A DNA stretch of 64,000 nt from Terebella lapidaria (Eukaryota > Annelida > Polychaeta > Terebellida > Terebellidae). Position numbers and translations under genes: made by a program. The stretch lies in NCBI GenBank assembly GCA_949152475.1, contig OX424565.1, positions 10,795,953 through 10,859,952 on the forward strand. The letters run 5' to 3'. Of the stretch, positions 30,414 to 40,394 are shown piece after piece. How positions within the stretch are numbered: position 1 is the stretch's first letter; each line of letters opens with the position of its first letter. A model generated the notes under the pieces. That model was not told the DNA's origin. It made no database searches and was given only the letters and a program-made list of their open reading frames with translations.

Positions 30414-31344
30414 GATATCTTATATATAATAAATAATATTTTTGTATATAATATATCTTATATAATTTCTTCTCTTACACAACCAGTTCAATGCTTTATT
30501 TCGTATTGGTACTTCCCAAACATTCAGTCGATCACTATTAACAAGATATTAATTCGATACTGTTGAAATACTAAGTCGATATTATCAAGGTACTAAGTTG
30601 ATATTATTGAGTTGCTAGTTTGGGAGTTTGGAAAAAGATAAATTTATTCCTATGACTTTGTTAGCACATGTGTGGAATCCCACGATTGAAATCGGTTCGT
30701 ATCAGTGGTAAAAAATAATTGCAGCTGATCACTGCAATATCCAGCAACTTGACAGTACAAGAACTAAATCTAAAATGCGGTGATATGCAATGCAGTGTAC
30801 GTGTTAACACGTGAAGTGACACCTCTATCATAGGTTTGATGTCTACTGGCAATAAATGGAAAATATATGGATCTAATCAAAGTGTGAAACTCATAATCAT
30901 GAACATGAAATGCATCTTTTCATGAACAGGCTTTGCCTGAGTGTATGTAGCAGGATGTCGTTTTCACGATATATTCTCATAATAACATTGTTAGAGACAA
31001 TTTCTATTCTAGTGTCTTAGTGTATCATATAACAAGAATCATACCTGGTGCAAAGCACCAGATCTCCCCGGATGACAGAAGTCAATAGCGCGATCATTTC
31101 TAGCACTGTTTCCAATTTAATTCCATGCGCATATATATATAGGCCTACGATGTCCATGCCGGACGAATATACCGATGTGACAGCAATTGGTACCGTATGT
31201 GATAGCAATTGGTACCCCATAAAAAAATCGAGTCCCTGATCGAGTACGACCATCAAAAAATAGCAAGGTGTTCATAAAATTCAGCACCGTTTTCTATTTG
31301 GCCCAAAATTCAATATATTCATGAAGTTGTTTCTGGTCAAAAGT

Positions 31345-34282
31345 GTACAAATATGCGACAATATGATCTCGCATTTATAACTGAAACATGGCTCAAGCCT
31401 GGGGACAGTGCTGTCATCAAAGAATGCTGTCCGCCTCGTTATTCTTTCAAGTCCACTCCCCGTCTCGAGAGACGGGGAGGTGGCATCGGCACGTTTCACA
31501 AGGATTCAATAACACTGGTACAAAAATCATTGGATACGTACTGTTCGTTCGAACTCCAGAAGTTACAGATTAAGAACCCCACTTTGATCAGTATTGCAGT
31601 TATCTACAGGCCACCCTCGACTTCGTTGGCACTGTTCTTGGAGGAATTCGAACAGTTCCTGGCCGAATTTACGGCTGTCACTGGCAAAATACTCATCTGT
31701 GGCGACTTTAACATTAATGTAAATTCCCCAGATAATCTATCAACTCGAAAGTTCATGGACCTTCTCGAGTCTTTTGACATTTCTCAGAACATTACTGCGT
31801 CAACACATGTCAGCGGAAACACACTAGACCTCGTGCTCACTCGACAGAGTGACTCACTCCTAGTGTCGACCCCAAACGTCAAACCTAATGACTTCTCTGA
31901 CCATGTTCCGATTTACTTCACCGTGGATGTCCACCTCCAGCAGTCTTTACTACAACGTGGAACTGGTCGCGACTATCGTCAGCTGGATGTTGAAAATTTC
32001 CAGAGTGACATTGCTGGTAAACTGGAAACTCTCCAAACTGATGATATTTCAGCAAACCAGTTATTTGACTCGTATTGTAATATCTTGACTGAATGTCTGG
32101 ATGTCCATGCGCCCACTGTAACACGCAAACGACTTCTGAAGTCGGGCCACCCTTGGGACAGTGATGAACTACACAGACTCAGACGTCTTCGAAGACGTGC
32201 TGAAAAGACTTGGCGCAAAACAAAGCTACCGGCTGATCGCGTACTCTATAGACAACACAGAGATCGAGTGGTAGCCTACATCAAAGCATCTAAAACTGAA
32301 TTTTATCGTCGTAAATTTGAAACTGGTGACCAAAAGTCAACATATAAGGCAATTAACAGTCTGCTTAAACTGGATACAGCACCTGACACACATGCTGATG
32401 ATCCAAAAAAAACCTGTGACGATTTCTCTTCTTTTTTCCACACCAAGGTTGAGAATATCCGCTCCTCGATTGCTGTACGCCGGGCAGTTTCACCCACTCA
32501 ATCACACTGTTGCTCTGACCGACGACCGACTCCATCCAGGATGTACCGTTTCACCTCAGTGAGCAGAGACGAGGTGGAGAAGGTGATTCTATCCGCCTCT
32601 GGCAAGTCCTGCAGTCTGGATGTCATTCCGACCTGGCTTCTCAGGAAAACACTCGAGGTCCACGTCCCTATTCTCACAGACATTGTCAACAAGAGTCTCA
32701 CTGAGGGTACCGTTCTATTCTCAACACGTGAGGCAGTTGTCCGCCCTCTCCTCAAAAAGCCCTCGCTTGACAGTTCAGTTCTGAAGAACTATCGACCCGT
32801 CTCGAATCTTTCGTTCATTGGAAAAGTTCTGGAGCGAATTGTACTAAACCAACTGAACGTATACCTCACCAGCAATAACTTGTTAGAAACTAACCAGTCT
32901 GCCTACAGATGTTTTCATTCAACGGAAACGGCACTGATTAAAGTGCAGTCTGACATAGCTACCCACTTGGACAAGTCGGAGGCTGTACTCATGGTCCTTT
33001 TGGACCTGAGTGCAGCCTTCGACACCATAGATCATGGAGTACTACTGAACACCCTACATCACCAATTTGGCATACGCGGCGCCGTCCTCTCTTGGATCAA
33101 GTCCTACCTACATGGCCGTAACCAACGGGTCTGCATTGGCAACTGTTCTTCATCCCCACGGGACCTTATGTATGGTGTACCTCAGGGGTCTGTTGCCGGA
33201 CCCAGTCTCTTTTGTCTCTACACATCACCAATCCAGGATGTGATTGATAGCTTCGGCATCAGCTATCATAAATATGCTGACGACCTCCAGCTGTATCTCC
33301 CCTTTGACCCGTCCAGCCCAACCTCTCGTGACCATGCCTGGTACAAAATGGCTAAATGTGTCACGGCAGCTGCTCAGTGGATGGCTGACCACTACCTCCA
33401 GCTGAACAAAGACAAGTCAGAAGCCATTGTGTTTCAGTCCCCGCACCATCTTAGGCTCCACAGGAATCCTCCGCTCCTGGTGGGTGACGTCCCCATCACA
33501 CCCAGTGCCTCCGTTCGAAATCTCGGCGTTGTTATGGATCAGCACCTTACAATGCATGATCAAGTCACCACCATTGTCAAAAACTGCAATATGCATCTCA
33601 GAAATATTCGTCATGCAAGGCCATATCTCTCTCAATCTGCATGCCAAACCGCAGTTCAAACGCTGGTTAGCTCTAGACTGGACTATTGCTGTTCACTACT
33701 AGTGGGACTCCCTGCATACCAAGTACAGCGCCTGCAGGCAGTTCAGAACAGGGCTGCCCGTGCAATAACTCTTACGCCCATACACGACCACATCACGCCG
33801 GTCCTCGCTGGTCTTCATTGGTTGCCAGTCAAGTACAGAATACAATTCCGAATCCTAGTCTATGCGTACAAATGCGCCCATGACCAAGCGCCGCTGTACC
33901 TCTCCAATGAACTCACCCGATACAGACCAGTGCGACGACTTCGTTCGTCCAACGGATCCCTATTGGTCCAGCCGGCTGTTAAAAAGACCGTGGGAACCAT
34001 GAACTTTGGTTACTCTGCCTCACATCTGTGGAACTCTATACCTGCCAATATCAGAGACTGCGCCACTGTCAGCACTTTTAAAAGACAATTGAAATCTTTT
34101 TATTTTGTTCAGTGTTTTGGTCAGTAGTTTGTCCTCTTAAAGTTTCTCCTGTTCTTATTCAAATCCAATCTTGTTTTACATCTATACTCGTTATACTGTC
34201 ACTTTTATCCATTGTACAGCGCTTTGATGCATGACGATATTGCGCTTTACAAAACCTGGTGAAATAAATAAATAAATAAATA
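31345..34282 (+). mobile_element. CR1/L2-like LINE, 5'-truncated
   Basis: A non-LTR retrotransposon with an endonuclease and reverse transcriptase ORF and a short 3' region ending in GCGCTTTACAAAACC and an (AAAT)n tail at 34264-34282, a tail style typical of CR1/L2 elements. The 5' end lacks the first part of the endonuclease, as expected from incomplete reverse transcription. I could not define target duplications. Confidence 0.85.
31353..34127 (+). CDS. LINE endonuclease/reverse transcriptase (CR1/L2-like)
   Basis: This is an uninterrupted frame of 924 codons. The N-terminal third is an AP-type endonuclease: LAFITETWL with the catalytic Glu, IAVIYRPPS, ILICGDFNI, and FSDHVPIYFT with the Asp-His pair. 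The reverse transcriptase follows at about residues 480-750: LKNYRPVSNLSFIGKVLE, LLDLSAAFDTIDH, YGVPQGSVAGP, and YHKYADDLQLY with the catalytic Asp pair. The C-terminal part (HLWNSIPANIRD, FKRQLKSF) is typical of the CR1 group. Roughly 40 N-terminal residues of the endonuclease, including its first catalytic Asn, are absent; the start used is simply the first ATG. It could not act alone in this form. No in-frame stops suggests a young insertion. Confidence 0.9.
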   Translation: MRQYDLAFITETWLKPGDSAVIKECCPPRYSFKSTPRLERRGGGIGTFHKDSITLVQKSLDTYCSFELQKLQIKNPTLISIAVIYRPPSTSLALFLEEFEQFLAEFTAVTGKILICGDFNINVNSPDNLSTRKFMDLLESFDISQNITASTHVSGNTLDLVLTRQSDSLLVSTPNVKPNDFSDHVPIYFTVDVHLQQSLLQRGTGRDYRQLDVENFQSDIAGKLETLQTDDISANQLFDSYCNILTECLDVHAPTVTRKRLLKSGHPWDSDELHRLRRLRRRAEKTWRKTKLPADRVLYRQHRDRVVAYIKASKTEFYRRKFETGDQKSTYKAINSLLKLDTAPDTHADDPKKTCDDFSSFFHTKVENIRSSIAVRRAVSPTQSHCCSDRRPTPSRMYRFTSVSRDEVEKVILSASGKSCSLDVIPTWLLRKTLEVHVPILTDIVNKSLTEGTVLFSTREAVVRPLLKKPSLDSSVLKNYRPVSNLSFIGKVLERIVLNQLNVYLTSNNLLETNQSAYRCFHSTETALIKVQSDIATHLDKSEAVLMVLLDLSAAFDTIDHGVLLNTLHHQFGIRGAVLSWIKSYLHGRNQRVCIGNCSSSPRDLMYGVPQGSVAGPSLFCLYTSPIQDVIDSFGISYHKYADDLQLYLPFDPSSPTSRDHAWYKMAKCVTAAAQWMADHYLQLNKDKSEAIVFQSPHHLRLHRNPPLLVGDVPITPSASVRNLGVVMDQHLTMHDQVTTIVKNCNMHLRNIRHARPYLSQSACQTAVQTLVSSRLDYCCSLLVGLPAYQVQRLQAVQNRAARAITLTPIHDHITPVLAGLHWLPVKYRIQFRILVYAYKCAHDQAPLYLSNELTRYRPVRRLRSSNGSLLVQPAVKKTVGTMNFGYSASHLWNSIPANIRDCATVSTFKRQLKSFYFVQCFGQ

Positions 34283-34921
34283 TATGTCATATGAGAAGTG
34301 TCCAATAAATTTAAGTACTGTCGGAAAATGTATAAGCACTGAAATATAAATGTTAAAGGCGGTGGTGTTGAACTCGAAACCCATTCCGACTTTTACACAT
34401 TGCTAACGATAGATACCGCGGTAATTAATCTTCCGCACTTGCGAGCGAAAAATTAGCTCGTTGTGGGACAGCGAAAAATAAATGCGTATGATTGTTAGAA
34501 GTGAAGATGCAGTCAGAAAATGGAACGTAACAAATGTGCTAGTTTGACAGCTCCAAAACAAGGAAAATTTGGCACTGACATATCGAATAAGCGTGAGAAG
34601 TGAGCGATGACTCGACAGTAGACAAAAAGTGATACACGGTTGACTGAATGCACACCGAAGTTATGTATTCATTCTCAAATCCAGCCGAGACGCTAATGTT
34701 CACGTAAATTGGCGATAGTGATGAAAAAACTGCACCCTTCGACGAAAATATTCATTAGAATATATTAATTAACTGAATTATTCACGTCGAGCTCTGTAGA
34801 ACACACGTTCGAAGTATTTTCTCTTCGAAACCAGGTTTTTTTTCCCCAGTCGAAGAGTATTCCCCCTATGGGAATCTCAGAGACCGTTTAAGAAGTCTCT
34901 CCTGCGGGAGACAATAAAACA
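34283..34921. other. Unannotated spacer after the LINE
   Basis: I see no gene or repeat ends here. The AT-rich sequence is not obviously part of either flanking duplication. Confidence 0.4.
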
Positions 34922-36965
34922 GCCATAGTGTGTACTTTGTAACTTCAAATGTTTCCCACACAGCAGCACGAAAAACGCGAGTTACATGAAAATTGACAAG
35001 GAGAAGTGTTCTAGGACTGACAATGTTAAAAACAAAAATTGTAATTACAATGGTCCATGTAAGACAAGACCCAAAGGTTGTCTCTTTCTTTCTTCAGTCG
35101 TTGCAATTCGTATACAATTGCACAGATGTTGAAGCTGACGAAGAATGATGCATAATGATGAAAAACTATAACAATCCATTGGAGAAGCGTGTTAATTAGT
35201 ACTTATTACCTCATTATTCAGAAGAATGATTAACTGATTGTTAACATGATGGTGAACTCCCATAATCAACCTTGTATGGAATACTGTCCTTGGGCAAATG
35301 GCATTTTCTGATAACTCTTAAATTATGAATGATATCACCGATGCATGGTAAACTAGTTTTGTGAATATGCTGATTATAAACCAAAAGAATGAGCCATTTC
35401 TATGTGTCTATTTATTTCTTATTTGTTTACATCATGACTTCAATTTTTTTTTTTACAAACTTTTGTATTTTCTGCACAGAATAGTCGATGTTTTTAATCT
35501 TTATGCATAATCTTTTTAAAACATAATCTTTATGCCTATATACGAGCATGTTTTACCAAGTGAGACATCAATAAATTATTGCATACCATAGCAATAGTGT
35601 GATATGTTGGTATGTTCAAACAGACATTATACCGAAATAGCTATTAGTGAGTGTCTCAGAAAATGTTAAGTAGATTATAAATGAGCTCAGTGAAAAAAGT
35701 GAGCATAGAAAAATTGTTGCAGCAATAATGAGATGGATAATTCAAAACAGTTTCAAAAAAATATCTGCAACAACCCCAAATGCATCATCAAATTCAAAAA
35801 ATCAAAGAATCTCAGAATGTGGAGAAAATAAGAAACAAGGATATCGTACATCAATATCCCATTGGCTGCGCAACAGTTTGAAATGTGTCACTACTTTTTG
35901 GTGGCTCCGAATTAATGGATGGCACTGTACTTCATTATTACAAAATGCTATTTGTACGTCTCGATTAAAGTCAATATCAAGCACGGCTCTGGGGCATAAC
36001 TGAGAAGCTTAGAACTGTCGGTACGAGTTTTGGATAGTTACCCCGTTTTTGAAGGGTCTAAGGCTTACAGCATTGATGACCCCAATCCATAATAATTCAT
36101 TTTTAACTGGCGCAATGCAATGAACTCAAAGTGAATATATACTATATTCTTTGTGTTTGATTCATTAGTTGTATATTTATAAAAAAAATAGATCCGTTCA
36201 AATCAACCTTAGAAGATGTGTGATTAATTTCCCAGTCTATCTAGTGTTTGAAATCTCATGCAAGTACAGCGAAATTCTTGAAATTCATCATTTCTCGGAA
36301 AAAGTTGATAACAATCTACGTCCTTACCAAAAATATCCAAACAATCAAAGAAGTTTGCAATTTGCAATCAGCCCAATTGTGTGGTACTTCAATAAGTTAA
36401 TGCCACGACCGTCCTCATCCAGATTGATATGAAGAAAATATTCTGGTGATTAAATATTTCACTACTGCGGTAAAATAGATTAATGAAAAATACAACAAAA
36501 ATAATTATCTCCAATCGCTATCCATCACTCAGTTCGTTAGAAGATTATGAAAATGTTAGCACATGTGTGAACTCCCACAATTAACCTCGATGCCTGTCAG
36601 TGGTCAAAGATAATTGCAGTAAATTATTACACAATCAAGTGTTTATTGGCAATAATATAGGCTTATTGCACGATGTGGGATTTTATGCCCGAGGGTCAAG
36701 TCTCTGAGAAGCCCTAAGCGACTCTTCTATATATTCATTCTCTCGTGTTAATCACCTAATTATCCGCAACGTACCTCAAGACGTTAGAACTTCGCCCTCT
36801 GACTCAATCATCAATAGTAGTGGTTTCCCTCCAATAGTATTTTGACCTTACATGTTATATATTATATCTCTCATTATTTCTTGTCTGATATATAACCAAT
36901 ATATCTTTTATATAATATACATATATTATATATAGCAAATACTATTTCTGTATATCATATAATAC
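34922..36965 (+). repeat. Second copy of the 28.3-30.4 kb segment
   Basis: Collinear with 28338-30430: shared starts CCATAGTGTGTACTTT and TAACTTCAAATGTT, then CAAGACCCAAAG, ATGAGCCATTTCTATGTGTC-like DNA, AAGTCAATATCAAGCACGGC, CAGCCCAATTGTGTGGTACT and TCAATAGTAGTGGTTTCCCT. The LINE lies between the two copies. No coding potential. Confidence 0.7.
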
Positions 36966-36999
36966 TCGTAAGTATTTAGACTCTGGAATATCCAGTCTC

Positions 37000-37830
37000 A
37001 ATTGAGATCGTAATCTACCCTGATTTTGAGGGGGCGTTCAATCTCATTCGTAGTTTTGATTTTTGTAATATCTACATCTCCATCACCTACAACTCAGCAG
37101 CTATTTCTATTTAATCAACGAATTGGTGTTTCGTGACTGTCATCGCATGCATAATCATCTTCCCATCATGCTGTATACATCTACTGAACATGCAATCACC
37201 ACGACGTTAATTGAATGCGCTCAGATTTGAAGATGATATTTCATCACTGGTATATTACTTGAATATTTCATGTTGCATATTTGTGAATATTGATGAGTAA
37301 ACATGCGTCTACTTGTATTTCATGTCCAGGTTTCATGGCATCGGTAACTAACGGGTTGTAATTTTATAATTACAACAGTGGAAGTATGATTAGTAAAACT
37401 GAATACTACACCTACACGATCTTTTGAAAATAAACAAGACAATCACAGGCGATAGAAAGTCCTTTTAAGATTCAGAACAATGACATGACTTAAAGTCTTA
37501 GGTGAAGTTAGAAACAGAACACACACATATATATATTCAACATTGTTATGTGTGCTTCTCTGTGATGGAACTGTATTCTTCCTAGTTGTGGACCAGACCG
37601 AGAGATATGGCTATAAATGTTGATCTAATACATTTACAAGGCCATAATTCCGACAGGAATCGGTCGACTATGGCTGTACAAATATTTGTTATGACACATT
37701 TCCCATCTGATATTGACCCCGGCTTGGCCTTCAGATCCCCATGAAGTTCGAACCAGTCTACTTATTATCGCCATTCAGCAAGTGCGTCACAGTCTGGTCA
37801 CTCCCTTACTACCTCCATGGATGATAGGTA
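37000..37830 (+). repeat. Partial third copy of the 43.6-44.1 / 60.5-61.25 kb segment
   Basis: It matches 43590-44090 and 60525-61255 in order: GAGATCGTAATCTA, CAATCAACGAAT, CTGAACATGCAATCACCA, AATAAACAAGACAATCACAG, CCGACAGGAATC, and GATATTGACCCCGGCTTGGC. It is more diverged than the other two copies. Confidence 0.65.
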
Positions 37831-37960
37831 GGTTATGTGGATGATCAAAGTATGCTTCCATAACAAGGAGTGTGCTTACACACACACTAATTGCATTATA
37901 CAACACATGTAGTATTACTAGTAGTACCTACTACTGAAGGGTTTTTGAGGTCAACTTTAA

Positions 37961-39002
37961 AGGCTCTTTATCACGAAAATATGATATCATCTTATTTGAA
38001 GCCACTCGTTGAGCTGAATAGAACAGTCTTTACAGAATGTTGATATCTCGATTTGTTAAAAAGTTATAGCTATTGCAATATTGAAAATCCGGCAAATTTC
38101 TCCAGATAGTCTTGAAAAGTCTGTCAGCTAATTAGTATGCAAATAAGATGTGTGACGTCTTGACAGCTTGCTTTTTAATTAGGCGATTTAACATGTCACA
38201 ATTAAACATTTAGGCTCATATTTGGTCACCAAAACTCAATAGATATATCATTCAGTAGCGATAGTCAGTGAATGCATATAAAATTTGATTGCCATGGAAA
38301 CCAATGGGCTGATTCGGCCCTTAGCATCCAGGTTGCTAAGGCTGATATTCAAGTTAAAACATGATATAACAGTATCAAACCAATTTAGATAACAGGGTAG
38401 TGACTATATTTTGTGGGATTGATCAACGAAATGTTCAAAAACGCATCTTAGCAAGGGATGCAGGCCTGAGAAATCACTCACGTTTAGAGCCACTGAAAGT
38501 TAATGGATGCTATTACTGCTGGTTTCCCAAGCCTGTATTGGTTGCTAAGGGTTGTGTTAAGACATTTCGATGCTATATTCCTCAATATGTTGTCATTACT
38601 CTATTTTCTGAAATGGTTTCATACATGTATATCTTGTTTTTAATTAGATATTGACCTTAGCAACATGGTTGCTAAGGACCCAGCCAGACCATCACTGACA
38701 TTTCGAAATAAAAAGCATAAAAAATGAGTTTTGGTGAACAAATATGGATACAAACGGTCTCATTATTCCATTTAAAAATGCCTAATTGAAAAGCAGTCTG
38801 TCAATGACGTCATATATCTCACTCACATATTAATTAGCCGTCAAAATCTGTTGTCAGATTCTGTAAATATGTTTATGTTCAAAGTGTCATAACTTTGGAA
38901 GGAATCATGATATCAATATGCTGTGAAGACCATTTTGTTCGGTTAAAATTGTGCTTTCACATAGTAACAAAAACAATATCCAATTTTCTTGATATATACC
39001 CT
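37961..39002. mobile_element. TTAA-flanked inverted-repeat element, 1.04 kb
   Basis: Diverged inverted arms of about 320 bp: AGGCTCTTTATCA at the left and the inverse of AGGGTATATATCA at the right, with inner blocks GCTAATTAGTATG / GCTAATTAATATG and GACGTCTTGACAG / GACGTCATTGACAG. TTAA at 37957-37960 and 39003-39006 fits a piggyBac or Kolobok-type target. Inner GGTTGCTAAGG words are repeated. There is no transposase; an 84-codon open frame at 38400 is probably chance. Confidence 0.6.
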
Positions 39003-40394
39003 TTAAGATTGCCAAAATATCCGCAATGTATGATTTCTTATATGTTCAAATTACAGACCTAAGCTCTATCTACAGTCGTTTTGTATGCAGTTTGCACATT
39101 TCAGGTCAGGTGTGATCTCCGAATTTATCACTCAATGTCATCTGATATCAACTTCAAGACTACCAGAATATCCGCAATATATGACTTCCTATATGTTCAT
39201 AATACAACCCCAAGATCTACCAACAGCCGTCCCGTATGTAGAGATCAGTCTACACATTTCACGTAAGACGTGACCTTGAGACTCACTAATTTATTGAATA
39301 GATTTCAAGCAAGTTCCAAGCGGTAAAATTTTGGCCATTTTGGAAATACATGTCGCGATACCTATTTCTTCTTACACAAGCTAAGCAATCCTAAACATCA
39401 TTCATGCGTGAAATTTCAGAGAATGTCATTAGATAGATTTCGAGCAAAGTGCCACAAGGTGCATCGTTGGTCATTTTAGGCGTTTTGGCGTTACATTGTG
39501 GGCCTTTCAGGTGATTCAAGGCCATTGTTCACCATAAAAAAGTTTTGCAGTCCCAAATGTCATCTACATGTGAAATCGAAGAGAGATGTGCTGAATAGTT
39601 TTCAAGCGAAGTGAAGTTACTGAATATATTTCGATAAAAATGGCTGCCAAAATCCAAATATCCAATTTTGACAATTTTTTTTACAAAAAGGTCGTTTTGA
39701 TTTTTCAAGGTCATTGAAGGTCAATTTCAAGATCACCACCGAAACCGCAATATAAGATATCCCATTGAATGTGCCAATATTTAGGATTTATATTGAAGTG
39801 TACTCCGCACAGCTTCTAATAAGAAGGGAAAAGCCAAAAAAAAATCATTGGGGAATCTGTCTGAACAGTTTTTGAGCAAATGGCCTTCAAAGATCCGGTA
39901 ACGTATAAATGGAATTAGTATAAAATGCATTATAAATCCATTAATATTGAATATTACAGAGCCCCTGGAGTGACATACTTCGTGGGCACGAAGTACTAAT
40001 TAACAAATCATCCCCACAAATGAACAACTCATGCTCACGAATAAGCAACTGTCATTTAGTGGGCACGACTTAATATTTTGTGGGTACAAATTGCTATTTC
40101 ATTCGCATGGTTTATCAATTCGTGTGCACAAATTGCTAGTTTGTGTGCACGAATTAATAGATATCTTTGATATGTCACCTCAGAGGCTCCGTAGTGGTCA
40201 TCAAACTCAAAAAGGAATGCCATTTAACTCCATTGTGACGTTTCATGAGAGAAATGACTTTCAAAATGGAAAAATTGTGATAAAATTTCAGTATGTTGAA
40301 GCAATATATATAACCTACAAAATATGAAGAAAAATCAGCACATTTTGTTGTAATAGATCACACGCGACAAGCATTTGACCGTTTGCTATTGATA
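39003..40394. other. Spacer with degraded family A-like sequence and a GTGCACGAA-like cluster
   Basis: Around 39020-39330 and 39480-39800 there are reverse-oriented, decayed family A words (TATATGACTTCCTATATGTT, TCAAGGTCATTGAAGGTCAA). Between about 39970 and 40165 variants of CGTGGGCACGAAGT / CGTGTGCACAAATT recur about eight times. No gene. Confidence 0.45.

Larger units (their letters stand above)
26241..31035 (+). repeat. Diverged tandem duplication, unit about 2.9 kb
   Basis: Two successive units share ordered blocks: TTATTACAAAATGTTA (26241 and 29141), AGAACTGTCxGGTA, the GTCCATCACCCAGTTCAT / GCCTGTCAGTGG block (27585, 27865, 29840), CATGAACAGGCTTTGCCT (28170 and 30922) and GTTAGAGACAATTTCTAT (28240 and 30990). 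Identity is uneven with many indels. There is no coding potential. A further copy of part of it lies at 34922-36965. Confidence 0.65.

Noticed and set aside
38400-38654. 84-codon frame inside the TTAA-flanked element
   Set aside because: It crosses repeated GGTTGCTAAGG words and has no recognisable domain.
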